A stretch of 64,000 nt of DNA from Chloroflexota bacterium (GCA_016213105.1 JACRBN010000019.1:1-64000); one strand, 5' to 3'. Shown: positions 49,829 through 58,565, counted from the stretch's first letter. Translations and numbers: made by a program. The notes: generated from the sequence alone by a model not told the origin.

Positions 49829-50940
49829 TGACGCACAACCAGGTATCCAATCATTCCCGTGTTGAGCAGGATGGCAGTCAACAGGAACAGGTTACTTTGC
49901 AGGTCTGTCAAACTGAACAAAAACAGCGCATACACCAGGCTGGAGATGACCTGGTAGCCAAGGGCCACGTACCAGTAGGAGGGCGCGAAGAAGGCCAATA
50001 CCAACGCAAGATTGTCCGCGGGGTAGAAATAACGGTCGTGCATCCTGGGCAGCAGGAAGGGGGCCAGGACGGTCGACACCAGCGCCATGAGCAGCACCAG
50101 CCTCGGGGTTAGCGCAAAACGGCGGCGGGCGTAGACCAGGACCCAGCCGCCGAGCAGAATCACCGTCAGCGCCAGGCCGCTGTAGTAGATCGGCTTGATC
50201 CACGTGGGATGTCCCACCGCAAACGAGTACAGGTTGGGCGCGTGCATGGATAATTGCTGGAATTCCCCCGACTGCGAAACGTAGATGGTCAGCGCCTCCA
50301 TGAACGGACGCCCCGCCCACACCGCGGGCAGGATGCTGGCCACGAACACCAACGGCGGGATGATCAGGGTCGGCCAGGGGATGCGTTTCTTGAAAAACAT
50401 CACCGCCAGGAAGGGCAGCAGGAAGACCGCCTGCGCCTTGACCGCGAGCGAGAGTCCCAGCATCCACATCGCGGGAGCGGGACGCTCGGTCAGCAGGAAA
50501 TAGACACACAGCAGCAGGAAACACGTGTACAGCGAATCGATCTGTCCCCAATAGGCGCTGTTGAGGATGACCGTGGGCAGCAGCAGGAAGCCCGCCGCGG
50601 CCAGCCAGGGCGCCTGTCCCTGCGGATATTTCAGCCTGACCAGCTTGTAGACCGCGAACGCGCTCAACAGGTCGAAGGCGGTCGGGATCAGCTTGAGCGC
50701 CAGCTTCGGGTCGACTACGCCCCGCACCAGCGAGGCCAGCCACAAGAGATAGAGATAGGGCGGCGTGTACACCGAGAAGTCATCGGCCAGGGCCGCGAAT
50801 CCGCGCTGCTCGAAGTGGCTGTACCAGTTCAGGTAGCCTTTGGTGTCCACGTTCTGGCGCGGAAAGCTGACGACGCGCAGCACGACCGCCAGCGCGAACA
50901 TTAGCACGATCAGCGCTGTAACAAGAGTCTGTTTGCGCAT
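49795..50940 (-). CDS. GT-C type membrane glycosyltransferase
   Basis: 381 residues with about ten membrane helices. The first extracytoplasmic loop has NVDTKGYLNWY, whose D32 is a candidate catalytic Asp, and the late motif MHDRYFYPADNLALV is shared with polyprenol-phosphate-dependent mannosyl/glucosyltransferases. The sugar and acceptor are unknown. The ATG begins two bases after the stop of the upstream helicase-like gene; a longer reading overlaps that gene and is rejected. Confidence 0.82.
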   Translation of the reverse strand: MRKQTLVTALIVLMFALAVVLRVVSFPRQNVDTKGYLNWYSHFEQRGFAALADDFSVYTPPYLYLLWLASLVRGVVDPKLALKLIPTAFDLLSAFAVYKLVRLKYPQGQAPWLAAAGFLLLPTVILNSAYWGQIDSLYTCFLLLCVYFLLTERPAPAMWMLGLSLAVKAQAVFLLPFLAVMFFKKRIPWPTLIIPPLVFVASILPAVWAGRPFMEALTIYVSQSGEFQQLSMHAPNLYSFAVGHPTWIKPIYYSGLALTVILLGGWVLVYARRRFALTPRLVLLMALVSTVLAPFLLPRMHDRYFYPADNLALVLAFFAPSYWYVALGYQVISSLVYALFLFSLTDLQSNLFLLTAILLNTGMIGYLVVRQWLETREEQER

Positions 50941-50942
50941 GC

Positions 50943-53027
50943 TCACGACGCCTGCTCCTGCAGGATTTTTTGGAAGGCCCTGAGCAGTTCGCCGCGTTGT
51001 TCGTACCCGCTTTCGCCCAACTCGGCCAGCCCCAGGTAGACCCGTTCGCGGCAGCGCCTGAGCAGCCCGCCGATCAAACGCGACATGGCCTCCTGGGAGG
51101 AGCGCACCTCGTCGGCATCGCTCCACAACTGTCCGCTGGGCCAGCCGCGCGCCAGCACGTGCGGATGCGTCAACGGCTGGGCCAGGCGCTCGTACCATCC
51201 GCTCGAACCAGGGTCGAGCCAGAACTGCACCGCAGCGGGGCGGTTCATCAGCAGGAAGGTGTGCGCGGGCGCCACCAGCACCGCGTCGGTGTTTTGCTGT
51301 CTCCAGGCCTCCACGTACGAGGCGGCGATCACCCCGTCTTGCAGCATGGCGATGTATTCCCTGCCCAGGCCCGACAGGTTTCCAGAACCGGTCAGATCCA
51401 AAGCCAGGCGGAATTTCTTGAACGACTCGATCAGGCTGGCGGCCACACGCACGCGGTCGAAATCCGCGTGATAGCCGAAGCCAGGCTGCGACAGCACCTC
51501 TCCGAACAGCTTGCGCAGGAAATGATCGAGCGGAAGCGGCTCCGCCTCGCGCTGGGCCAGCAGCCAGTCGCGCAGGATGGAGTAGCCCAGCCCCAGCGAG
51601 AAAGTGATTCTTTCCTGGACCTCGGGTTTGATCCCGTCAAATGGGGCGAGCGCCAGCTCACGCGGACGGTAGACGATCTCCGTCAGCAGTTGCGCGCGCA
51701 CCAGGTCGAGGCCGTCGATGGACAGCATCAGGGCGTAGGCCACGTCGAATTTCGGCGGGCGGATCTCCCAGTGCGGATGCGCCAGCGCCGCCAGCGTCAG
51801 CAGCGCCTGACTGGCGGGCTCATCCCGCAGGGAGCGCGAGGGACGGTGCGAACGCCACGGAATGCCCAGCCTTTCGAGCCGATGCGTGAGCGAGAAGCGC
51901 AGCGCATCCGAAAGATAGGGCGCGAGGATGACGATTTCTGCAGGCGGCAGGCCGCCGTCCAGCAATTGCCTGACCTCGCCCGCCACCACGTCCAGCATCT
52001 CAGGGTAGAAGCGCGACTGGATGATCGAAAGCGCCTCGATGCCCGTGGCTTCTGTGCTGGGCGGAGCGACCTGGCCCGGGGCGATGGCGTGCGGCAGATG
52101 TTCGCTCAAATCCGCGATGGGCTGGCTCATCACGAAGGATTCATCGAAGAGAACCTGTTGCTCGCAAAGTTCGCGCAGCGCGGATCCCGTGCTCATGTCC
52201 GCGCCGAGGAAGTAGCGGAAGCCGCCGCCCTCGTCGTAGACCAGCAGCGCGGAGTCGAAGTCCGCGATCCACTCGCGCAGGATGTCGTGCGCGCGCGGGC
52301 CGTCCTCCTCCACGTTGTCGTAGATCAGATGGCGGTAGGCGCGGGCCAGGTAGTCGCGCACCTGCGGTTGCGGCCATAGGACGTTCGCGAAGCTTTCCAA
52401 TTGCAGCGAGAAGTCGAGCAGGTTGTTTTGCAGGCAGTACGTGCGGAAGCGGTTGGCGCATTCCTGCGCGTCGGCATACACGCGACGCTGGGCGGGATCG
52501 CCCGAGTAGGCCAGATCCAGCCGCGCACCGATCTCGGTGTGTGGGAAACCGATCACCGCCGACTTGTTCAGGTTGTCGATAACCTGTGAGTACAGGCGGT
52601 TGCGGTCGATGGTGACCGACTCGAAGAAGCCCTCGTCCAGCAGCGGACGCACGAGGTGCGCCATGTAGTATTGCGCGGTTTCGAGCGTCAGGAAGACGGG
52701 CGGCAGGTCGGGACGGGCGAAACCGCCCGCCTCGGCAGCCAGCGGCCAGAACAGGTCGACCATGCGGCGCGCCAGGCCGCCCAGCGTGGCGGGAGTCACC
52801 TCGCCGCCCGCGTATGGATCGAAGTACAGACTTTCGAGGTAAGGCTCGTGCAGGGAGCGCTGCGGCGCGAGCAGCAGGATCGAATCGGCGCGCACGCCCT
52901 GGGCCAGCAGGTGCTTCAGCCGCTCCACCGCCGCGAAGGTTTTGCCTGTCCCCGCGTAGCCGGACAGGAAGCTCTTCGCATCCAGCGGAGCTTGCGCAAT
53001 ATCGAGTTGGGCGGGTGTCAGGTCCAT
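50943..53027 (-). CDS. UvrD-like helicase-fold protein with degenerate motifs
   Basis: 694 residues. The Walker A loop GYAGTGKTF is intact (about residues 23-31), but the Walker B region reads HLIYDNVEEDGPRAH and motif III reads VYDEGGGFRYFLGAD rather than GDxxQ. Later helicase motifs (QxxTxHxxKGLE-like) could not be found. It may bind ATP for DNA end processing in AddAB-like fashion, but this is inference. Same strand as the UvrD and GxxExxY genes. Confidence 0.7.
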   Translation of the reverse strand: MDLTPAQLDIAQAPLDAKSFLSGYAGTGKTFAAVERLKHLLAQGVRADSILLLAPQRSLHEPYLESLYFDPYAGGEVTPATLGGLARRMVDLFWPLAAEAGGFARPDLPPVFLTLETAQYYMAHLVRPLLDEGFFESVTIDRNRLYSQVIDNLNKSAVIGFPHTEIGARLDLAYSGDPAQRRVYADAQECANRFRTYCLQNNLLDFSLQLESFANVLWPQPQVRDYLARAYRHLIYDNVEEDGPRAHDILREWIADFDSALLVYDEGGGFRYFLGADMSTGSALRELCEQQVLFDESFVMSQPIADLSEHLPHAIAPGQVAPPSTEATGIEALSIIQSRFYPEMLDVVAGEVRQLLDGGLPPAEIVILAPYLSDALRFSLTHRLERLGIPWRSHRPSRSLRDEPASQALLTLAALAHPHWEIRPPKFDVAYALMLSIDGLDLVRAQLLTEIVYRPRELALAPFDGIKPEVQERITFSLGLGYSILRDWLLAQREAEPLPLDHFLRKLFGEVLSQPGFGYHADFDRVRVAASLIESFKKFRLALDLTGSGNLSGLGREYIAMLQDGVIAASYVEAWRQQNTDAVLVAPAHTFLLMNRPAAVQFWLDPGSSGWYERLAQPLTHPHVLARGWPSGQLWSDADEVRSSQEAMSRLIGGLLRRCRERVYLGLAELGESGYEQRGELLRAFQKILQEQAS

Positions 53028-53052
53028 AACTCTATTTTCCCACAAAAAAACA

Positions 53053-53115
53053 AGACTTCGGAAGTCTGTGATCGCGACCCCTTGCGTGGGGTCTTCCAAC
53101 AGACTTCCGAAGTCT
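53053..53115. terminator. Nested palindromic terminator/repeat
   Basis: AGACTTCGGAAGTCTGT (53053-53069) pairs exactly with ACAGACTTCCGAAGTCT (53099-53115). Each arm is itself nearly palindromic (AGACTTC/GAAGTCT), and GACCCC/GGGGTC pairs inside. A run of A (53043-53049) on the plus strand supplies a T-tract on the minus strand for the dienelactone hydrolase gene. Confidence 0.6.
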
Positions 53116-53124
53116 ATTGAAGCA

Positions 53125-53796
53125 CTACTTCAAATGCCTCGCAAAGAACTTTGTCACCCGCTCCCAGGCGTCCTGCGCGGCCTCGGGTTTGTACACGCTC
53201 GAGTCGCTGTCGCGGAAGAAGGCATGGCCCGAGTTGGGATATAGGATGACCTCATGTTCCACGCCGATCTCGCCCAGCAGTTGATCGAACTCCTGCACGG
53301 TGCCGATGGGGATCGAAACGTCCGCGTCGCCGAACAGGCCGAGCACGGGCGCGTGGAAGTTCGCGCGCATCTGCTCGAACAGCAATTGCATCTGTCCGCC
53401 GTAGAAGGTGCAGACGGCGTTCAGCGGGCGGCGCAGCCCGAGCGCCAGCGACATCCTGCCGCCGAAGCAGAATCCCACCGAGCCGACCTTGCCCGTGCAG
53501 TCGGGATGCGACTGGAGCGCGTCGTAGAGTTTTTCCAGGTCGGCGGGCGCACCTGGGGCATATGTCTGCACCAGTTCCCTGGCTTTGTCACCGTCGCCGA
53601 GCGCGGCCAGTTCGCCGTGATACAGGTCGGGGGCAAAGGCCAGGTAGCCCTGCGCCGCAAAGCGTTCGGCCACCGATTTGGTCTGGGCATCCAGCCCCCA
53701 CCATTCCTGGATGACGATCACAGCCGGCCAGGGGCCTTCCCCTTCATGTTTGACCAGATAACCAGGGACCGAGCCGAGTTGTGTCATTTCGCTCAT
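53125..53796 (-). CDS. Dienelactone hydrolase family protein
   Basis: 223 residues, alpha/beta hydrolase with the DLH triad: nucleophile C110 in VGFCFGG, D159 in FGDADVSIP and H191 in NSGHAFF. E31 (QEWWG) matches the Glu that orients the Cys in the family. The substrate is not necessarily dienelactone. A single cytosolic gene between two terminators. Confidence 0.9.
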   Translation of the reverse strand: MSEMTQLGSVPGYLVKHEGEGPWPAVIVIQEWWGLDAQTKSVAERFAAQGYLAFAPDLYHGELAALGDGDKARELVQTYAPGAPADLEKLYDALQSHPDCTGKVGSVGFCFGGRMSLALGLRRPLNAVCTFYGGQMQLLFEQMRANFHAPVLGLFGDADVSIPIGTVQEFDQLLGEIGVEHEVILYPNSGHAFFRDSDSSVYKPEAAQDAWERVTKFFARHLK

Positions 53797-53817
53797 GTGT
53801 ACCTCTCAAAGAGTTGG

Positions 53818-53852
53818 GAATAAAAGTCCCACCAGGGGGCAGCCCTGGTGGG
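53818..53852 (-). terminator. Terminator of the sppA-DUF4350 transcript
   Basis: A 10-bp stem (53828-53837 with 53843-53852), loop GGCAG; on the minus strand it is followed by ACTTTTATT. It lies directly downstream of the DUF4350-like gene. Confidence 0.85.
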
Positions 53853-53868
53853 GTGTGGGTTTGTCCTG

Positions 53869-55323
53869 CTATCCCGCGGGTGTGGGAGTGACATCTTCGG
53901 CTGGCACGTCCGTGGGACCGACGGGTTCCTCGTAGGGGACGTAGGGGTCTTCCGAGAAGCTGCCCCCGAAGCCGATGCTGCACAGGCCGACCTGGCCCTG
54001 GATCAGACAACTGGACAATCCGCCATAATTGAGCGCGCTCAACAGGTAGGTCAGGTCGTCGGTGGTCTCGGCCAGCAGGACGAGCGTATTGCCTTTCTCG
54101 CCCGGCGAGAACAGCACCAACCCGTTGCCGATGCGACCGACCTTGCCGATGCCGGGCACCTCCACGAAGGAGGAGAATTCCTCCGTCACGAGCTCGAAGC
54201 CTTCGATAAAGGGCAGTAGGTCCTCGGATTGGGCGAAGGTCCCGAGCACCAGCGTGTCCCCGCTGCTGGGCGCTTTCTGCACCAATTGGACCTGGGCGCC
54301 GACCAGTTGCAGGTTGGCCTGCATACTGCCGAGCGCCGCCACCATTTCGGCCGTCATCTGCACCTCGGAGGTGGGCAGGACCTGCACGGTCTGCCCGCTG
54401 AAGAGGAAGGGGAAGTCGGCCAGGGACGGTTCGCGTGTGCCGCCCAGCAGGAAGTCCGCGATATTGCCGATCAGCGCGGAGTTATCCGCCACGGTGTTGT
54501 AGGGCGTGGACAGGAAGGTGAAATCGCCGAAGGCCAGCACGTTTCCGTCCGCGCTGAGGGCGGCCCCGCCTTCCGCCGCGTTGTGCGTGTCGGTCATGGA
54601 CGAGAAGGTCTGCTTCCCGCTCAGGAGCAGCAGTGTGCCCGTTTCGGTTTTGACCGAGTGCGACCCATACAGCGCGACCCGTTTCAGGCCGATGGCCAGT
54701 TCGTTCTTGCCGAACTGATCGAAGTACACGTTGCGGAAATTCCCTTCGTTCTCGGCCATGTTGTAGAGATAATTGTTGTTGACCGAGATCCCGAAGGGGG
54801 CCAGCAGCGGATTGACGGCGTTGCTGTCGGAAAACTGGCTTTCGGCGCCCGTGTTGTAATCGTAGAGCAGCATACCGCGGGTGGCGTCGGTGAAGATCGC
54901 CAGGCGTCCGCCGCGGTCGACGAAGTCGGTGAGCAGGCGGATTTCCTCGTCGGTGTAGTAGGCGTTCGGCGCGATGATCACGTAGGAACTGGCATAGCGC
55001 AGGCGTGACGCCAACATGCCATACTCCATGTCGAATTCGACCCGCGCGCCGCGGGTGGTCAGCGCCTCGGTCAGGGCCTGGATTTCACTTTGCTGAAACA
55101 GGTTGGAATGCAGCGTATCGATAACCACCACGCCGTTCCCCGCGGTGGCCTTGGCGGGCGCGGCGGGCGATTGCACCGGCGCAGCCGGCAGGTCCATCTT
55201 GGTGTAGTCGGGAATCTGCACCTTCTCTGAACGCGTGTAATACCCGGGGTAGAACCAGATCGCGCGCGCGGCGATTGGCAGAAGGAAGACGATCAGGGCG
55301 ATCCAAATCCATTTGCGATTCAT
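53869..55323 (-). CDS. Membrane-anchored DUF4350-like protein
   Basis: 484 residues. One N-terminal membrane anchor (about 5-23), a Pro/Ala linker, then a Rossmann-like ThuA/DUF4350 domain (GVVVIDTLHSNLFQQSEIQA; FVDRGGRLAIFTDATRG) with an unusually Asn-rich loop (SVNNNYLYNM). The C-terminal ~150 residues are a second domain ending in a Pro-rich acidic tail. Likely extracytoplasmic. Nine bases after the peptidase gene, so probably acts with it. Confidence 0.7.
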   Translation of the reverse strand: MNRKWIWIALIVFLLPIAARAIWFYPGYYTRSEKVQIPDYTKMDLPAAPVQSPAAPAKATAGNGVVVIDTLHSNLFQQSEIQALTEALTTRGARVEFDMEYGMLASRLRYASSYVIIAPNAYYTDEEIRLLTDFVDRGGRLAIFTDATRGMLLYDYNTGAESQFSDSNAVNPLLAPFGISVNNNYLYNMAENEGNFRNVYFDQFGKNELAIGLKRVALYGSHSVKTETGTLLLLSGKQTFSSMTDTHNAAEGGAALSADGNVLAFGDFTFLSTPYNTVADNSALIGNIADFLLGGTREPSLADFPFLFSGQTVQVLPTSEVQMTAEMVAALGSMQANLQLVGAQVQLVQKAPSSGDTLVLGTFAQSEDLLPFIEGFELVTEEFSSFVEVPGIGKVGRIGNGLVLFSPGEKGNTLVLLAETTDDLTYLLSALNYGGLSSCLIQGQVGLCSIGFGGSFSEDPYVPYEEPVGPTDVPAEDVTPTPAG

Positions 55324-55332
55324 TCTGGCCTC

Positions 55333-56190
55333 CTAGGGTTGCGCTGCCGAGGGCAGGGGCGGGATGAACAGCAGGTACAACCCGGGTTGTCTGGGGTAGG
55401 GCAGGCTCAATCCCTCGCTGTCGGTTTGGAAGAACAGACCCGCCAGGTCGACTTGCAGCCCGGCCAGATCGTACAGATCGGCGGTCTCGTAGTTTCGCAG
55501 ATGGGCCATTTCCGCCGCCTTTGCCACAGCGTCGCTCTCGGTGCCGATGGCGTCGATGATGCCCATGTCCACTGCCGCGGCCCCGGTCCACAACTGCCCA
55601 CGCAGGATGACCTCGGGTCCGACCTTGAGCGCGTCGCCGCGGCCCAAGTCCACCGCTTCGTAGAAGACCTCCTTGATCATTTCGATCTCGCGCAGGTAGG
55701 CATCGCGCGGGGAGCCCCACAGTTTATACGGCCCGGTGGAGATCAGGTCTTCATAGATGAAGGGCGTGGGCGGCAGGTATCCGATCACGCCCACGTTGCC
55801 TACCTCCGAGGTGGGCTTGGCGTAGATGTAATCGGTGCCCACGGCCAGGTAGTAGGCGCCGCTGGCCGCCATGCCGTTGACCGAGGCCACCAGCGGCTTT
55901 TCATCGCGCAGGCGCTCGAGTTCGAGATAGACCGCCTCCGTGTCCACGACCGTGCCGCCCGGGCTGTTCAGCACCAGCACCACAGCCCTGATTTCGGGGT
56001 GCTTGCGCGCATAATCGATCTGCGCGAGCAGGTCGTTGGCTGTGTAGGAATAGATCGCATCTTCCAGGCGAATGATTCCCACAACGGGTTTGGGGATGGC
56101 GGACGCAGCGAACACGCCCAACAACAGGGGCAGTACGATCCACAACAATCCCCGTTGCACGTGCTCCCATTTCAATTCGGGAAATTTCAT
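55333..56190 (-). CDS. SppA-like signal peptide peptidase (S49/ClpP-fold)
   Basis: 285 residues. One N-terminal membrane helix (about 14-30). Nucleophile S110 in NGMAASGAYYLA, oxyanion-region NSPGGTVVDT, and the likely general base K156 in PYKLWGSP. Short form, resembling B. subtilis SppA. Would cut residual signal peptides or membrane proteins. AAGGAG precedes the ATG. Confidence 0.85.
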   Translation of the reverse strand: MKFPELKWEHVQRGLLWIVLPLLLGVFAASAIPKPVVGIIRLEDAIYSYTANDLLAQIDYARKHPEIRAVVLVLNSPGGTVVDTEAVYLELERLRDEKPLVASVNGMAASGAYYLAVGTDYIYAKPTSEVGNVGVIGYLPPTPFIYEDLISTGPYKLWGSPRDAYLREIEMIKEVFYEAVDLGRGDALKVGPEVILRGQLWTGAAAVDMGIIDAIGTESDAVAKAAEMAHLRNYETADLYDLAGLQVDLAGLFFQTDSEGLSLPYPRQPGLYLLFIPPLPSAAQP

Positions 56191-56501
56191 GGCAACTCCT
56201 TTTCTGGATCAATCTGTGATGTCCCACACGTCCCGCAGGTTGTGGCGATGGGCATGCCTGGATTACTACTGTAAACCACGGGACGTTAATCGCAAGGCAG
56301 GACTGGGTATTTTCCAGCATATACGAGGTGGGAAGGTTTGTCAACCAGTATTGTGTACTACCTGTTTTTATTGTATAGTAGATGTCTTGCAAAAGTCATA
56401 AATTAGCCTTGCTCCAGGCGGCGTCCCCGCCGCCGAGGACTGCGGCGGGAGCACTTATGCAAGAGGTCTAGTTGAAAAAAATCATTTCCACGGAGATTCC
56501 C
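56191..56501. repeat. Intergenic stretch with a palindromic element
   Basis: No gene seen. TCTTGCAAAAGT (56385-56396) and ACTTATGCAAGA (56453-56464) are inverted with one mismatch in twelve. Inside is a GGCGGCG-TCCC-CGCCGCC hairpin (56417-56434). The CGGAG before 56502 is the ribosome-binding site of the next gene. Confidence 0.55.
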
Positions 56502-56996
56502 ATGCCCAATCTGCCTCCCTCCCGTTCCGCCCGTTCCGGTCTTGCCCCTGCCAAAGCTGTCGGCAAGACCGCAGCCGGGGGAGCATCCTACGTCAAGTTC
56601 TCGGACAAGTTGACCGACTCCCTGGAAGACATCAGCCGCATGATCCAGGAACACAAGGACATGATCGACGCCATCCAGGAGGTGGCCCTCGAGCTGACCA
56701 ATTCCATCGGCTCCCTGCACACGCTCACGGTCAAATACGCGGGCATCGCCAACTCGATCCTGGATGTGCTGCTGCCCATCGTCAAGAGCCTGCCGATCAT
56801 CCCCAAGAACGTGACCGACATGCTGGTCAAGCTCGAAAGCCTGACCCAGCAGATCATCGACAACCAGGTGTCGACCTCGAAGACCATCGTCGACGTGCAG
56901 GGCGGCCTGCGCTCGGGCGACGTTTCGAAAATCAAGGGACACGCGGGTGAACTCCAGGCGGTGACGAAGGCCATCACGGGCATCCTGCCGAAGTAG
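56502..56996 (+). CDS. Helical protein of unknown function
   Basis: 164 residues. After a Ser/Ala/Arg-rich N-terminal ~40 residues, it is predicted almost entirely helical with heptad-like spacing (SDKLTDSLEDISRMIQEHKD, IANSILDVLLPIVKSLPI). No membrane helix, Cys or catalytic motif. It could be a coiled-coil or phasin-like protein, but no family was recognised. ATG chosen at 56502 for its CGGAG; a TTG ten codons earlier is less likely. Confidence 0.55.
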   Translation: MPNLPPSRSARSGLAPAKAVGKTAAGGASYVKFSDKLTDSLEDISRMIQEHKDMIDAIQEVALELTNSIGSLHTLTVKYAGIANSILDVLLPIVKSLPIIPKNVTDMLVKLESLTQQIIDNQVSTSKTIVDVQGGLRSGDVSKIKGHAGELQAVTKAITGILPK

Positions 56997-57035
56997 TCAC
57001 GGGGCGGGTTCCGTAAAATTGCTGGCCTCCCGCGG

Positions 57036-57064
57036 TTGACATGCCCCCGGCCTGCATGTATAAT
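57036..57064 (+). promoter_or_regulatory. Consensus promoter for rplU-rpmA-rpmE
   Basis: TTGACA (57036-57041), 17-base spacer, TATAAT (57059-57064): a perfect sigma-70 consensus. Start of transcription about 57071, where a strong hairpin begins. Confidence 0.9.
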
Positions 57065-57070
57065 ATCGTC

Positions 57071-57107
57071 CGCTCCTGCCCCGGCAGTTGGTTTGCTGGG
57101 GCGAGCG
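57071..57107 (+). promoter_or_regulatory. Structured 5' leader of rplU (candidate L21 leader)
   Basis: CGCTC/GAGCG, GCCCC/GGGGC and GGCA/TGCT pair in turn (57071-57086 with 57094-57107, one two-base bulge, one G-U). It begins right at the predicted start of transcription and is followed by about 110 further leader bases. L21-type autoregulatory leaders are known elsewhere; identity here is a guess. Confidence 0.5.
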
Positions 57108-57218
57108 CTTGTATATCCCAGCTTCCCCGTTCGCAGGCGCAGGTTCACCCCAGATGAATCAAAGGGTAGCAAGAAACCCGCAGGCCCACGGTGAAGTGAA
57201 TGACTGGAGAGTCAAAAA

Positions 57219-57536
57219 ATGAAATATGCGATCGTTGAAAGCGGCGGCAAACAGTACCGCGCCGTCGAAGGCTCCACCATTGATGTGGACCGCCTGCCCG
57301 TTGAAACGGGTGAGAAGATTGACCTGCCCGTCCTGCTCGTGGCGGATGGCGATGATGTCCAGATCGGCACCCCGCTCCTTGGCGCCCCGGTCAAGGCCAC
57401 GGTGCTGGCTCACGTCAAAGGTCCCAAAGTCCTGTCCTTCAAATACCGCCCGAAGAAGCGCATCCGCGTTCGCGGTGGGCATCGCCACCAGTACACGCGC
57501 CTGATGGTCGACGCCATCGGGGGCGAGGGCAAGTAA
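57219..57536 (+). CDS. rplU: 50S ribosomal protein L21
   Basis: 105 residues. Begins MKYAIVESGGKQYRAVEGS and has the C-terminal FKYRPKKRIRVRGGHRHQYTR, both diagnostic. TGGAGAG lies before the ATG. First gene of a three-gene ribosomal operon driven by a consensus promoter. Confidence 0.97.
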   Translation: MKYAIVESGGKQYRAVEGSTIDVDRLPVETGEKIDLPVLLVADGDDVQIGTPLLGAPVKATVLAHVKGPKVLSFKYRPKKRIRVRGGHRHQYTRLMVDAIGGEGK

Positions 57537-57592
57537 GCCAGGACGTCAGTCCCGCGGTCCCATCCGATACAAAAAGAGTGTAAGAGGTAGAA

Positions 57593-57865
57593 ATGGCTCA
57601 TAAAACTGGCGGCGGTTCAAGCCGCAATGGACGTGATAGCAATTCCCAGCGCCTGGGCGTGAAGCGCTACGCTGGCCAATTTGTGCTCTCTGGCAACATT
57701 CTCGTTCGACAGCGTGGCACGAAGATCAAGCCTGGCTTGAATGTGCTGGTGGGTAAGGACGATACGCTCTTCGCTGTCGCTGACGGCGTGGTGATGTTCG
57801 ACGTGATCCACGGCCGCAAGCGCGTGAACGTGGTTCCGGTACAGCCAGCGGTTGTGGCTGAATAA
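57593..57865 (+). CDS. rpmA: 50S ribosomal protein L27
   Basis: 90 residues. Begins [20 protein letters not shown], the flexible N-terminus that reaches the peptidyl-transferase centre, without the cleaved N-extension of Firmicutes L27. [21 protein letters not shown] is typical. AGAGGTAG precedes the ATG. Confidence 0.97.
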   Translation: MAHKTGGGSSRNGRDSNSQRLGVKRYAGQFVLSGNILVRQRGTKIKPGLNVLVGKDDTLFAVADGVVMFDVIHGRKRVNVVPVQPAVVAE

Positions 57866-57876
57866 AGGATATATCA

Positions 57877-58350
57877 ATGAAGCCCCAAATTCATCCCACC
57901 TATTATCCCGACGCGAAGGTCTCCTGCGCCTCCTGCGGCAAGACCTGGACCACGGGTTCGACCCGCAAGGAACTGCGCGTGGATATTTGCTCGAATTGCC
58001 ACCCGTTCTTCACCGGCGAGGCCGCCCGCCTCATCGACATTGAAGGCCAGGTGGATCGCTTCTATAAGAAGCTCCAGGCTCGACAAACCCACGTGGATGC
58101 TGTGTCGGCTCGCGAAGCTGCCAAGGCTGCGCCCGAACGCACCATCGAAGAACTCGGCCTGGCCACCCGCGCCACCGATGCGCTCAAGAAGGCTGGCGTT
58201 GCCACTGTGAACCAACTGCTTGCCAAACTTGGCGAAAGCGACGGAGCCGTGCTGGCGATTGCAGGCTTCGGCCAGTCTTCGCTGACTGCGGCCAAGAAGA
58301 AACTGCGCGCGCTCGGTTACGAACTGCCCGAGACCCCCGCCGCGGCGTAA
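57877..58350 (+). CDS. rpmE: 50S ribosomal protein L31 fused to an RNA-polymerase-alpha-CTD-like domain
   Basis: 157 residues, about twice the usual L31. Residues 1-70 are zinc-type L31: C17-x2-C20 and C38-x2-C41, HPTYY at the start, [21 protein letters not shown] (in part) after the second pair. Residues 89-148 align without gaps to RpoA 254-313 in this window, 21 of 60 identical by hand count. R98 matches the alpha DNA-contact Arg and G132/S135 are kept, but N, K and E contact residues are D101, S134 and A138. Reading frame and terminator are intact, so this is a real fusion. Confidence 0.93.
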   Translation: MKPQIHPTYYPDAKVSCASCGKTWTTGSTRKELRVDICSNCHPFFTGEAARLIDIEGQVDRFYKKLQARQTHVDAVSAREAAKAAPERTIEELGLATRATDALKKAGVATVNQLLAKLGESDGAVLAIAGFGQSSLTAAKKKLRALGYELPETPAAA

Positions 58351-58376
58351 TCAGGCATTTCCTTCTGGAAAAATGA

Positions 58377-58410
58377 CAGGCAGACGTGAAAACGTCTGCC
58401 TGTTTGTTTA
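58377..58410 (+). terminator. Terminator of rplU-rpmA-rpmE
   Basis: An 11-bp stem (58377-58387 with 58392-58402) closed by a stable GAAA tetraloop, followed by TTTGTTTA. It ends the operon and confirms that the extended L31 stop at 58350 is the true end. Confidence 0.9.
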
Positions 58411-58565
58411 CCCAGCAGGTTCACCAATTGCGCTTTTTTAAGGAGGGGAAAAGCGCACTTTGTGAGCGTGGGTATTATATAATAGGACATGCAATTTATC
58501 CCCACAGGGTACCGCCCATCTTTGCAGGGCTGGATGGGCAGTCACCCCAAGCGAGAATAGAACTC

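Noticed and set aside
57877-58350. The long L31 as a frameshift or readthrough artefact joining two genes
   Set aside because: There is one continuous frame with no internal stop, a linker rich in Ala/Lys, normal codon use, and a strong terminator right after the stop; no ribosome-binding site or start codon precedes the second domain.
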